Source of the DNA: Stappia sp. TSB10P1A
GTDB taxonomy: Bacteria > Pseudomonadota > Alphaproteobacteria > Rhizobiales > Stappiaceae
Length of the DNA: 64,000 nucleotides
Assembly (NCBI RefSeq): GCF_900185725.1
Contig: NZ_FYAU01000036.1
Coordinates: 124,001 to 188,000 of the forward strand
Direction of reading: 5' to 3'
Below the pieces are notes generated by a model that saw only the letters and a program-made list of their open reading frames with translations, did not search any database and was not told the DNA's origin. Both the position numbers and the translations under genes were made by a program. This document shows, in pieces, positions 11,519 through 20,358 of the stretch (position 1 is its first letter; each line of letters starts with the position of its first letter).

Positions 11519-12111
11519 TAATCGTCGTCTTCTTCCACCTCGGCGCGGCGCGGCGCCGGCCGTGCCGGCCGCTCGGCGGGATCGCGTCCGACCTTCTTGG
11601 CAAGATTCGCGAGGTCGATGAAATGATCGGCCTGCCGTCTCAGGTCGTCGGCAATCATCGGCGGCTGGGTCTGCAAGGTGGAGACGACACTGACCTTTCG
11701 GCCCTTGCGCTGCAGGGCCTCGACCAGCGGACGAAAATCGCCGTCGCCGGAAAACAGGACGATGTGATCGACATGCTCGACGATTTCCATGGCATCGACC
11801 GCAAGCTCGATATCCATGTTGCCCTTGATCTTGCGACGCCCGGTCGAGTCCACGAACTCCTTCACCGGCTTGGTGACAACTTTGTAGCCATTGTAATCCA
11901 GCCAGTCGATCAGCGGACGGATCGACGAATATTCCTGGTCCTCGATCAGAGCCGTATAGTAATACGCCCTCAAAAGATACCCAGTCTTCTGGAATTCCTG
12001 AAGCAGCATCTTGTAGTCAATATCAAATCCAATACTGCGCGCAGTCGAATACAGGTTCGCGCCGTCAATGAACAACGCAACCTTCTCTCGTGGATCGAAC
12101 ATCTCGTACAA
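11515..12111 (-). CDS. NYN domain (LabA/DUF88-like) protein
   Basis: 198 residues. The PIN-like NYN core begins with VALFIDGANLYSTARSIGFDIDY and continues with KGNMDIELAVDAMEI and HIVLFSGDGDFRPLVEAL. The acidic residues Asp18, Asp in NMDIEL and the SGDGDF pair are the expected metal-binding set of this nuclease-like fold. Related proteins are called LabA or NicB-type; most are uncharacterised and presumed RNA-processing nucleases. It heads a two-gene unit with the uracil-DNA glycosylase (4-base overlap) and diverges from rpoZ across 441 bases. The C terminus is a low-complexity Pro/Arg/Asp tail. Confidence 0.85.
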   Translation of the reverse strand: MYEMFDPREKVALFIDGANLYSTARSIGFDIDYKMLLQEFQKTGYLLRAYYYTALIEDQEYSSIRPLIDWLDYNGYKVVTKPVKEFVDSTGRRKIKGNMDIELAVDAMEIVEHVDHIVLFSGDGDFRPLVEALQRKGRKVSVVSTLQTQPPMIADDLRRQADHFIDLANLAKKVGRDPAERPARPAPRRAEVEEDDDY

Positions 12112-12552
12112 TACCTTTCATTGCAATGCAGGGCGACCACCACCCCGAGGGAGAAGCGCACCCAAGGGAAAGTCAGCGAGCTGCCTTGTGACGCGGGTTC
12201 GCCCACCGCGTCAGGAGTTGAGGCTCGACTCGACATCGTTTTCGGATCGACCTGCAATCCGGATTTCCATCCGGCTTCCGTGCCCATGGGATGCAATCCT
12301 GCAAGCATCCCGTCTTTTTGCTTTGGACGGTACACTCAACCGTCTGTGAGTATTTCCACCTACACCATTTTGCCATAAAGCGGCAACTGAGCTTCTGCAG
12401 GTTTAAGGAAAGAGTCTACAGGAAAACATGGCGAAATTAGAAACGTGATTAAAAAACAAAACCGTAGCCTCCTTCCTCGTAAGGCTTGCGTCTTGCGGTG
12501 CAACACAGTACATATCGCCGCTTGCTGACAACCGTTTAAATGGAGCATACCT
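12112..12552. other. 441-base divergent intergenic region, NYN gene / rpoZ
   Basis: No convincing gene is seen. The stretch must hold the divergent promoters of the NYN-UDG pair and rpoZ. A weak candidate for rpoZ is CTTGCG (12485-12490) with TACATA (12509-12514) at 18-base spacing, about 38 bases before the rpoZ ATG. The 12400-12470 part is locally A-rich compared with the rest of the window. No clear hairpin terminator was found. Confidence 0.4.
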
Positions 12553-12960
12553 ATGGCGCGCGTGACAGTCGAAGACTGCATCGACAAGGTCGAGAACCGC
12601 TTCGAACTGGTGCTGCTTGCGAGCCATCGGGCCCGGATGATTTCCAACGGCTCGCCGTTGACCATCGATCGCGACAACGACAAGAATCCTGTCGTTGCCC
12701 TGCGGGAGGTCGCCGAGCAGACCATCAGCCCCGAGGATCTGAAGGAAGATCTGATCCACTCGCTGCAGAAGTATGTCGAGGTGGACGAGCCGGAGGCGGA
12801 AGCCGTTCCGATGGTCCCCAACACCTCCTCGCAGAGTCAAGGCGGAACCGAGGTCAACGCCGTCGACGACAGCTCGGTCGAGTTCGACCGCATGTCCGAG
12901 GAAGATCTGCTGCGCGGCCTCGAGGGCCTTGTGCCGCCGGAGCGCAAGGACGACATCTGA
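12553..12960 (+). CDS. rpoZ: RNA polymerase omega subunit
   Basis: 135 residues. The conserved N-terminal half ([28 protein letters not shown], then [12 protein letters not shown]) is omega, which binds the beta-prime subunit and helps RNA polymerase assembly. The acidic C-terminal extension is usual in alphaproteobacteria. It sits immediately upstream of the (p)ppGpp synthase/hydrolase gene, the classic rpoZ-spoT arrangement. A GGAG site lies 7-8 bases before the ATG. Confidence 0.95.
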   Translation: MARVTVEDCIDKVENRFELVLLASHRARMISNGSPLTIDRDNDKNPVVALREVAEQTISPEDLKEDLIHSLQKYVEVDEPEAEAVPMVPNTSSQSQGGTEVNAVDDSSVEFDRMSEEDLLRGLEGLVPPERKDDI

Positions 12961-13090
12961 ACGCGGACGCCTGGCGGCGTATGCCGCCGAGCGACGGCGT
13001 GCGGTCGTCTGTCCCTGCAGTCGTCTGTCGTGGCGTCCCGTGGGACAGCGGCATGGTCTCGGCCGCACCGATGTGTGAGGCGTTTCCGCA

Positions 13091-15304
13091 ATGATGCGGC
13101 AATATGAGCTGGTCGAGAAGGTCCAGCGATACAATCCGAATGCCGACGAGGCGCTTCTCAACAAGGCGTATGTCTATGCCATGCAGAAGCATGGCACCCA
13201 GAAGCGCGCGTCGGGAGATCCCTACTTCTCCCACCCTCTCGAAGTCGCCGCGATTCTCACGGATCTGCGTCTCGACGATGCGACCATTGCTGTCGCCCTG
13301 CTGCACGACACCATCGAGGACACATCCGCGACCCGCGACGAGATCGACAGGATGTTCGGTCCCGAGATCGGCAAGCTCGTCGACGGACTGACCAAGATCA
13401 AGCGTCTCGACCTTGCATCCAAGCGCGCGAAGCAGGCGGAAAACTTCCGCAAGCTGCTTCTTGCGATCGCCGATGACGTGCGTGTCCTGCTCGTCAAGCT
13501 GGCGGACCGGCTCCACAACATGCGTACGCTCCACCATATGCCGGAGCACAAGCGCGGCCGGATCGCCGAGGAGACGATGGAGATCTATGCGCCGCTCGCC
13601 GGACGCATGGGCATGCACGACATGCGCGAGGAACTGGAGGACATCGCCTTCAGGACCCTCAATCCGGATGCCTATTCCACGATCACCGATCGGCTGACGG
13701 CGCTTCGCGACAAGAACAAGAGCCTGATCACCGACATCGAGCACGACCTGATGGCGCGCTTGGAAGAGCGTGGCATCGCGGCTCTGGTCAAGGGGCGGGA
13801 GAAGCGGCCCTACTCGATCTTCCGCAAGATGCAGTCGAAGTCGATCGCCTTCGAACAATTGTCGGACATCTACGGGTTTCGCGTGGTGGTCGGCACGGTC
13901 GAGGCCTGTTACCGGGTACTCGGCGTGGTCCACACAACCTGGCCGGCGGTGCCCGATCGCTTCAAGGACTATCTGTCAACTCCCAAGCAGAACGACTACC
14001 GGTCGATCCACACGACCGTCGTCGGTCCCAGCCGTCAGCGCGTCGAGTTGCAGATCCGCACAACGGCGATGGACCGCGTCGCCGAATACGGGATCGCCGC
14101 GCACGCGCTCTACAAGGATGGCGAGCTGGGCGGCAGAAACATCAACAAGCTCAACGACGAAAGCCGCGCCTACGAATGGCTGCGGCGCACGATCGAGTTG
14201 CTGTCGCAGGGTGATACGCCCGAAGAATTCCTCGAAAACACCAAGCTGGAGCTGTTCCACGACCAGGTGTTCTGTTTCACACCGAAGGGCCGACTGATCG
14301 CCCTGCCCCGCGGCGCAACGCCCATCGACTTCGCCTATGCGGTCCACACCGATATCGGCAACACCTGCGTCGGCGCCAAGGTCAATGGCCAGATCATGCC
14401 GCTCGTCACCGAGCTTCGCAACGGCGACGAGGTCGACATCGTTCGCAGCCAGGCACAGACGCCGCCTCCGGCCTGGGAATCGATCGCCGTTACCGGCAAG
14501 GCCCGCGCCGCGATCCGTCGCGCGACCCGCGAGAACGCCCGCCAGCAATATGGCTCGCTGGGCCGGCACATTCTCGAAAGGGCGTTCCGTCGGGCAGGGC
14601 ATGCGTTCAACGAGGAGCGGATCGAAGGGGCGCTGCCCGATCTCGGCTTCAGCGCGCTTGCGGATCTGCTCGCCGCGGTCGGACGCGGCGAAATGCGGGC
14701 GCACGAGATCGTCACCACCCTTTACCCGGATTACCAGGACGACCGTCTGCCAAATGCGATGCAGTCCGGCGAGCCGGGCTGGTTCGGCCTTGAGTCTGGA
14801 AGCGGCATGAAGTTCCGCATCCCGGATGGCGAGGACGGCCGCCACGGCGAGGGATCACTGCCGATTCGCGGATTGTCCGGCGATCTTCCCGTCTCCTTTG
14901 CGCCGGAAGGAGGCGCCGTCCCCGGCGATCGTATCGTCGGCATCCTGACACCGGGCGTCGGCGTCACCATATATCCGATACAGTCGCCGGCACTTCAGGC
15001 GTTCGAGGATGAAACGGATCGTTGGCTGGACGTTCGCTGGGACATGGGCGGAGAGAAGCGGGAACGCTTCCCGGCGCGCATCAATGTCTACGCCCTCAAC
15101 GAACCTGGATCTCTCGCGACGATTGCCGCAACGATTGCCGAATTGGGTGGTAATATCGACAATCTGAAAATGCTGCGACGGGCCGCAGATTTTCATGAAA
15201 TCCTTATCGATCTTGAGGTATGGGATCTGAAGCACTTGAATCGCATCATCAATCAGCTACGGGCAAAGCCGAATGTGTCCAGCGTCACACGCGAGATCGG
15301 CTGA
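13091..15304 (+). CDS. rsh: bifunctional (p)ppGpp synthetase/hydrolase Rsh
   Basis: 737 residues with the full long-RSH order. The HD hydrolase domain has His48 in YFSHPLEV and His72/Asp73 plus ED at 77-78 in LLHDTIED. The synthetase domain follows (KRPYSIFRKMQ, DIYGFRVVV, KQNDYRSIHTTV), then TGS near 395-455 and a C-terminal ACT domain near 660-737 (NEPGSLATIAATIAELGG). Both active sites look intact, so one protein both makes and degrades (p)ppGpp, as in most alphaproteobacteria. It follows rpoZ by 130 bases. Two adjacent ATG codons make the start uncertain by one residue. Confidence 0.95.
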   Translation: MMRQYELVEKVQRYNPNADEALLNKAYVYAMQKHGTQKRASGDPYFSHPLEVAAILTDLRLDDATIAVALLHDTIEDTSATRDEIDRMFGPEIGKLVDGLTKIKRLDLASKRAKQAENFRKLLLAIADDVRVLLVKLADRLHNMRTLHHMPEHKRGRIAEETMEIYAPLAGRMGMHDMREELEDIAFRTLNPDAYSTITDRLTALRDKNKSLITDIEHDLMARLEERGIAALVKGREKRPYSIFRKMQSKSIAFEQLSDIYGFRVVVGTVEACYRVLGVVHTTWPAVPDRFKDYLSTPKQNDYRSIHTTVVGPSRQRVELQIRTTAMDRVAEYGIAAHALYKDGELGGRNINKLNDESRAYEWLRRTIELLSQGDTPEEFLENTKLELFHDQVFCFTPKGRLIALPRGATPIDFAYAVHTDIGNTCVGAKVNGQIMPLVTELRNGDEVDIVRSQAQTPPPAWESIAVTGKARAAIRRATRENARQQYGSLGRHILERAFRRAGHAFNEERIEGALPDLGFSALADLLAAVGRGEMRAHEIVTTLYPDYQDDRLPNAMQSGEPGWFGLESGSGMKFRIPDGEDGRHGEGSLPIRGLSGDLPVSFAPEGGAVPGDRIVGILTPGVGVTIYPIQSPALQAFEDETDRWLDVRWDMGGEKRERFPARINVYALNEPGSLATIAATIAELGGNIDNLKMLRRAADFHEILIDLEVWDLKHLNRIINQLRAKPNVSSVTREIG

Positions 15305-15351
15305 CCGGGCATCGCCGCTGGCGGACGTACAAGAGGACGTGAAGACGAGGC

Positions 15352-15945
15352 ATGCTTTTCAAACGTCGTGACAAGCCGAACCATCTGGAACGCCTGCGCG
15401 TCGCAGTCTGGCCGCGTCACAGCTTCGCTCGCTCCGCCCGCTACTTCTCGAAGCGTGTGCTGAGGCTGACAGCCAGCCCGAATGCGATCGCCCTCGGCTT
15501 CGCCGCCGGCGCCTTTGCCTCGATCACGCCCTTCATCGGGCTGCATTTCCTTCTGAGCTTCGTTCTCGCCTTCATCGTCGGCGGAAACATGGTCGCCGCC
15601 GCCCTGGGGACAGCGGTGGGCAATCCCCTCACCTTTCCCTTCATCTGGGCCTCGACCTACAAGGTCGGCTCCATGATCATCTATGGCGAGGCCAAGACCC
15701 TCGACCACCGCACCATCGACAGGCATCTGGACGGAGGCTTTCTCGAGAAGTCGCTGGATACGCTCCTGCCGCTGATCAAGCCGATGCTGGTGGGGGCGGT
15801 CCCGCTCGGCCTGCTGACCGCGACGATCTTCTATTTCCTGGTGTTCTACAGCGTGCGCGCCTATCAACGCTCGCGCCGTCTCAAGCTGGCATCGCGCCGG
15901 CTCCCCGGCGGCGTCAAGGGCGCAACGCACGACGCCGACGCCTGA
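15352..15945 (+). CDS. DUF2062 membrane protein
   Basis: 197 residues. The DUF2062 core begins near residue 40 (SPNAIALGFAAGAFASITPFIG), continues with GGNMVAAALGTAVGNPLTFPFIW, and ends with a hydrophobic segment near 155-175. Two to three membrane helices are expected. The family is of unknown function and commonly sits between rsh and pdxJ in Hyphomicrobiales, as here. The Arg/Lys-rich C terminus should be cytosolic. Confidence 0.88.
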   Translation: MLFKRRDKPNHLERLRVAVWPRHSFARSARYFSKRVLRLTASPNAIALGFAAGAFASITPFIGLHFLLSFVLAFIVGGNMVAAALGTAVGNPLTFPFIWASTYKVGSMIIYGEAKTLDHRTIDRHLDGGFLEKSLDTLLPLIKPMLVGAVPLGLLTATIFYFLVFYSVRAYQRSRRLKLASRRLPGGVKGATHDADA

Positions 15946-16059
15946 CGCGGCGAGAGCGACCCCGCCAGTCGCTTTCCCGTTGAAGACAGGAGATGGAAGC
16001 CACATAGTGGCGCAAACCTGCCTTCCGGTTCGACAGACCGACCTCCCCAGGAGTTTCCC

Positions 16060-16818
16060 ATGCTCAGTCAGCGCCTGCGTCTTGGCGTCAACATCGATCA
16101 CGTGGCAACGATCCGCAACGCGCGCGGCGGCCGGTTTCCCGATCCGGTGCGTGCCGCGCATCTCGCGGCCCAGGCCGGCGCCGACGGCATCACGGCGCAT
16201 CTGCGCGAAGACCGCCGCCACATCTCCGACCACGACATCGCGCGACTGAGCAAGGAAATCGACCTGCCGCTGAATTTCGAGATGGCGGCAACCGAGGAAA
16301 TGCTGAAGATCGCTCTCGAGGCGCGCCCGCACGCGGCGTGCATCGTGCCGGAAAAGCGCGAGGAACGGACGACCGAAGGCGGCCTCGACGCACGCGGCCA
16401 GCATAACCACCTGAAGCCCTTGATCGCGGCCCTTGCCGACAACGGTACGCGCGTCTCGCTGTTCATCGAGGCCGACAAGGCTCAACTCGATGCCGCAGTC
16501 GCCCTTGGCGCACCCGTGGTGGAACTGCATACCGGTCGCTATTGCGATCTTCACAATGACGGCGACGCGAAAGCGGCAGCCCTGGAACTCGACCGGATCC
16601 GCGAGGCCGCCCGGTACGGCGTGGCATTGGGGCTGGAGGTCCATGCTGGACACGGCCTTGCCTTTGACACTGTGGAAGGCGTCGCGGCGATCCCTGAGCT
16701 TGCCGAGTTGAACATCGGCCACTTCCTCGTCGGCGAAGGCATCTTCATCGGCCTGGAAGCGGCAATCCGCGAAATGCGGCGGCGGATGGATGCGGGGCGG
16801 GCAAGCGCCAGACCCTGA
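16060..16818 (+). CDS. pdxJ: pyridoxine 5'-phosphate synthase
   Basis: 252 residues, a TIM barrel. Conserved features are [18 protein letters not shown] at the N terminus, the [14 protein letters not shown] active-site segment, [16 protein letters not shown], and [15 protein letters not shown]. It condenses 1-deoxyxylulose 5-phosphate with 3-amino-2-oxopropyl phosphate to give pyridoxine 5'-phosphate. In many related genomes it is followed by acpS and lepB; here lepB follows 222 bases later with no acpS. Confidence 0.96.
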   Translation: MLSQRLRLGVNIDHVATIRNARGGRFPDPVRAAHLAAQAGADGITAHLREDRRHISDHDIARLSKEIDLPLNFEMAATEEMLKIALEARPHAACIVPEKREERTTEGGLDARGQHNHLKPLIAALADNGTRVSLFIEADKAQLDAAVALGAPVVELHTGRYCDLHNDGDAKAAALELDRIREAARYGVALGLEVHAGHGLAFDTVEGVAAIPELAELNIGHFLVGEGIFIGLEAAIREMRRRMDAGRASARP

Positions 16819-17040
16819 AAATTCCGCGGGAAACCAGCGCGGACCCTGCGCCCTGGCGCGGCGCGCGGCGTTTGCATTGCGTCAATTGGGGCAAGCCGGT
16901 ACAAGCCTTGGAGACAAGGCGCAGTCCCTTTCCCGAATCCAGCCGAAGATCAGCGGCGATGCGGCACGGGCGGGACTGCCTCCCAGACGGGCCGCAAGCC
17001 ATCAGGCCGGCGCCGGGGAGCGACCGTCACGAAGGAAAAA

Positions 17041-17793
17041 ATGAGCGTGTCCGACGATAGCAAGAGCAAGGAAGGTGGCCTCTACGAGACCGTGAAGGTG
17101 CTTGTGCAGGCGCTGCTGCTGGCCCTGGTGGTGCGGACCCTGCTGTTCCAGCCCTTCAATATCCCGTCCGGCTCGATGATGGATACGCTGCTTATCGGCG
17201 ACTATCTCTTCGTGTCGAAATACAGCTACGGCTACTCCCGATACTCGTTCCCTTACGGGCTCGTTCCGATGGAGGGGCGCATCTGGGCGAGCGAACCGGA
17301 GCGCGGCGACGTCGCCGTTTTCAAGCTGCCGAAGGATACCTCCGTCGACTACATCAAGCGCGTCATCGGTCTGCCCGGCGACGAAATCCAGATGATCGAC
17401 GGGGTTCTGCATATCAACGGCACGGCGGTGGAACGGACCCAGATCGACGATTTCATCACGACAGACCAGTTCGGCAATGTGCGGCGTGTTCCCCGCTATC
17501 GGGAAACGCTGCCCAACGGGGTCACCTACGACACGCTAGACCTGACGACCCGGGGCACCTGGGACAATACCGGCATCTACAAGGTGCCGCCCGGCCACTA
17601 CTTCATGATGGGCGACAACCGCGACAACTCCACCGACAGCCGTGTCCTGTCCGCCGTCGGCTATGTTCCCTTCGAGAATTTTGTCGGCCGCGCGGAGATG
17701 CTGTTCTTCTCCGTCGACGAGGATGCGTCGGCCTGGATGTTCTGGAAGTGGCCCTGGACCGTGCGCGGCAGCCGGCTGTTCAAGCTGCTGTGA
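17041..17793 (+). CDS. lepB: signal peptidase I
   Basis: 250 residues. An N-terminal membrane anchor (about 20-36) precedes the catalytic domain. The nucleophile is Ser45 in PSGSMMDTL, and the general-base lysine is Lys106 in DYIKRVIGLPGDE. Box E is MGDNRDNSTDSR. It cleaves signal peptides from Sec and Tat substrates at the outer face of the inner membrane. It heads the lepB-rnc-era-recO run (24-base gap to rnc). Confidence 0.96.
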   Translation: MSVSDDSKSKEGGLYETVKVLVQALLLALVVRTLLFQPFNIPSGSMMDTLLIGDYLFVSKYSYGYSRYSFPYGLVPMEGRIWASEPERGDVAVFKLPKDTSVDYIKRVIGLPGDEIQMIDGVLHINGTAVERTQIDDFITTDQFGNVRRVPRYRETLPNGVTYDTLDLTTRGTWDNTGIYKVPPGHYFMMGDNRDNSTDSRVLSAVGYVPFENFVGRAEMLFFSVDEDASAWMFWKWPWTVRGSRLFKLL

Positions 17794-17817
17794 AGCAGGT
17801 GGCCTAGAGACCTCGAC

Positions 17818-18534
17818 ATGAACTCCGATGTGCAGAAAAAGGCCGAGGCGCAATTGCAGAAGCGCCTCGGCCATGATTTTCGCGACAGTGAGCTTCTCGC
17901 GCGCGCCCTGACCCATGGCAGCGCCACCGCGCGCAGCGGGCCGGCGGCAAGCTACCAGCGTCTGGAGTTCCTTGGCGACCGGGTGCTCGGGCTCGCGGTC
18001 GCGACGATGCTGCATCGCAGCTTTCCCAGGGCCGAGGAAGGCGAGTTGGCGCGGCGGCTGAACCAGCTTGTGCGCAAGGAGACCTGCGCGGAAGTCGCCA
18101 GGGACCTGAAGCTCGGCGATGCCATCCGCCTTGGCGAGAGCGAGGCTCAGACCGGCGGCAAGCGCAAGATGGCGATCCTCGCCGACGTCTGCGAGGCGGT
18201 GATTGCCGCCGTTTATCTGGACGGCGGGCTCGAGGCGGCGCAAACTCTGATCGAGCGCCACTGGGGACCACGGATGACCGGCTATACCGGCCCGTTGCGC
18301 GATGCCAAGACGATGCTGCAGGAATGGGCGCAAGGACGCGGCAAGGCCGCCCCGCGATACGTGATGACGGAGCGCAGCGGCCCGGACCACGCGCCCAGCT
18401 TCACCGTCCAGGTGGAGATCGACGGATACGAGCCGGCCACGGGAACCGGCGGATCGAAACGGCTCGCGGAACAGCGGGCGGCAGAGACGGCTCTCCTGCG
18501 GGAAGGCGTCTGGACGGAGACGGATATCAAGTGA
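17818..18534 (+). CDS. rnc: ribonuclease III
   Basis: 238 residues. The catalytic domain signature is RLEFLGDRVLGL with Glu50 and Asp54; the second acidic pair is Asp123/Glu126 in ADVCEAVIAAVYLDGG. The C-terminal double-stranded RNA-binding domain (from about 165) ends with GGSKRLAEQRAAETALL. It processes rRNA precursors and structured mRNAs. Its stop overlaps a GTG of era by 4 bases. Confidence 0.96.
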   Translation: MNSDVQKKAEAQLQKRLGHDFRDSELLARALTHGSATARSGPAASYQRLEFLGDRVLGLAVATMLHRSFPRAEEGELARRLNQLVRKETCAEVARDLKLGDAIRLGESEAQTGGKRKMAILADVCEAVIAAVYLDGGLEAAQTLIERHWGPRMTGYTGPLRDAKTMLQEWAQGRGKAAPRYVMTERSGPDHAPSFTVQVEIDGYEPATGTGGSKRLAEQRAAETALLREGVWTETDIK

Positions 18535-18569
18535 GCACCAGCGACCAGGCCCCGACCGAGGGCACCGGC

Positions 18570-19484
18570 ATGTCCCCCGAGACGAACGAGACCGCCACCA
18601 GGGCCGGTTTCGTCGCGCTGATCGGGGCGCCGAATGCCGGCAAGTCGACCCTGCTCAATGCCCTTGTCGGCGTGAAGGTCTCCATCGTTACCCACAAGGT
18701 GCAGACGACGCGCACCCTGGTGCGCGGCATCGCCATGCACGGGGCCTCGCAGGTGATCTTCGTCGACACGCCGGGCATCTTCCGTCCCACGCGGCGACTG
18801 GAGCGCGCCATGGTAGACACCGCCTGGGGCGGCGCGCGCGAGGCCGACGTGGTTGCCCTGCTGATCGATGCGCGCAAGGGCATCGACGATCAGGTCGCCA
18901 GCATTCTGGAACGGCTCGCGGATGTGAAGCTGCCGAAGCTGCTGATCCTCAACAAGATCGACGTCACCAGGCGCGAGAAACTGCTGGCGCTGGCGCAGAA
19001 GGCCAACGACATCGTCCAGTTCGACAAGACCTTCATGGTGTCGGCCGTCACCGGCTCCGGTCTCGACGACCTGATGGAAGATCTCGCCGAGCGCGTCCCA
19101 CCAAGCCCCTGGCTCTATCCGGAGGACCAGGCCTCGGACCTGCCGATGCGCATGCTGGCTGCCGAGATCACTCGCGAGAAACTGTTCCTGCGCCTGCATC
19201 AGGAACTCCCCTACATGTCGACGGTGGAGACCGAGGCCTGGGAGCAGCGCAAGGACGGTTCGGTCCGTATCGAGCAGACGATCTATGTCGAGCGCGACAG
19301 CCAGAAGATGATCGTGCTCGGCCAGGGCGGACGCACCATCAAGGCGATCTCGCAGGCCGCCCGCGCCGAAATCGCCGAGGCCGCCGGCTGCCCGGTCCAC
19401 CTGTTCCTCTTCGTCAAGGTGCGCGAGAACTGGTCCGACGACCCCGAGCGCTACCGCGAGATGGGCCTGGAGTTCCCAAGGTAG
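18570..19484 (+). CDS. era: GTPase Era
   Basis: 304 residues from the ATG at 18570, which has a GAGGG site 8 bases upstream. A GTG at 18531 overlapping the rnc stop would add 13 residues and is also plausible. The G1 motif GAPNAGKST, the DTPGIF G3 motif and NKID G4 motif form the GTPase domain, followed by a C-terminal KH domain (GQGGRTIKAISQAARAEI). Era binds 16S rRNA 3' ends and acts in 30S subunit maturation. Confidence 0.95.
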   Translation: MSPETNETATRAGFVALIGAPNAGKSTLLNALVGVKVSIVTHKVQTTRTLVRGIAMHGASQVIFVDTPGIFRPTRRLERAMVDTAWGGAREADVVALLIDARKGIDDQVASILERLADVKLPKLLILNKIDVTRREKLLALAQKANDIVQFDKTFMVSAVTGSGLDDLMEDLAERVPPSPWLYPEDQASDLPMRMLAAEITREKLFLRLHQELPYMSTVETEAWEQRKDGSVRIEQTIYVERDSQKMIVLGQGGRTIKAISQAARAEIAEAAGCPVHLFLFVKVRENWSDDPERYREMGLEFPR

Positions 19485-19512
19485 CACCTCTCACCGATCT
19501 GGCCGCATACTC

Positions 19513-20295
19513 ATGGAATGGAGCGCTGACGGTATCATCCTGGCGACGAGGAAACACGGCGAGAGCAGCCTGATCCTCGAGGCGATGACGCGCGAGCGCG
19601 GCCGGCATCTGGGTCTCGTGCGCGGCGGGCGCAGCCGGCGCATGCAGGCGGCACTGCAGCCGGGAAATCGCGTCGGCCTCGTCTGGCGGGCCCGCCTCGA
19701 CGATCACCTCGGTCTCTACGCCATCGAGCCGCTGGAACTGCGCGCCGCCCAGTTGATGACCAGTTCGACCGGCGTCTACGGCATCCAGGCGCTCGCGGCC
19801 CTGCTGCACTTCCTCCCTGAACGCGATCCGCATCCGCAGCTTCATGACGGGCTCGAGGCGATCATCGCCCATCTGCACGAGCCGCTGGTCGCCGGTGCGC
19901 TGATGGTGCATTTCGAATTGCAGGTCCTTGCCGAGCTCGGCTTCGGGCTGGACCTGACGGAATGCGCCGCAACGGGACGCAGCGACGACCTGATCTACGT
20001 GTCGCCGAAATCGGGACGCGCGGTCTGCCGCGAGGCGGGGCTTCCTTACGCCCCTCGCCTGCTGCCCCTGCCGCCGTTTCTGGCGCCGGCGACATCGTCG
20101 GCACGCGAGGGCGGTATCGCTTCCGAACCTTCCGGGACGCTTCCCGATCGCAAGGCGCTGGAGGATGCCTTCCACCTCACCGGCTACTTTCTCGACCGGC
20201 ATGTTCTCGCCCCGCGCCTGCTACAGATGTCTCCGGCCCGCGACGGGTTCATCGAGGCGATCAAGCGCCAGCTCCAAGAGGCGGAAAGCGGCTGA
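19513..20295 (+). CDS. recO: DNA repair protein RecO
   Basis: 260 residues. The N-terminal OB-fold (MEWSADGIILATRKHGESS, RERGRHLGLVRGGRSR) is typical of RecO, and the helical C-terminal part carries the VHFELQVLAELGFGLDL region. RecO helps load RecA on SSB-coated DNA in the RecFOR pathway. It lies 28 bases after era, in the conserved order, and is followed by parC. Confidence 0.93.
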   Translation: MEWSADGIILATRKHGESSLILEAMTRERGRHLGLVRGGRSRRMQAALQPGNRVGLVWRARLDDHLGLYAIEPLELRAAQLMTSSTGVYGIQALAALLHFLPERDPHPQLHDGLEAIIAHLHEPLVAGALMVHFELQVLAELGFGLDLTECAATGRSDDLIYVSPKSGRAVCREAGLPYAPRLLPLPPFLAPATSSAREGGIASEPSGTLPDRKALEDAFHLTGYFLDRHVLAPRLLQMSPARDGFIEAIKRQLQEAESG

Positions 20296-20358
20296 AAACC
20301 GCCATTGGTGACGGCTCGCGCATTGCCTCGGACCGCGAATGCCTGTAGCGAGTAAGGC

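Noticed and set aside
12971-13050. Small repeats between rpoZ and rsh (GGCGGC-N4-GCCGCC and repeated GTCGTCTGTC)
   Set aside because: The stem is short, has no T-tract, and the gap is expected to be transcribed through; it could be chance in GC-rich DNA.
16790-17044. Possible small genes between pdxJ and lepB
   Set aside because: The frames are Arg/Ala-rich, without ribosome sites, and none resembles acpS or any known family.
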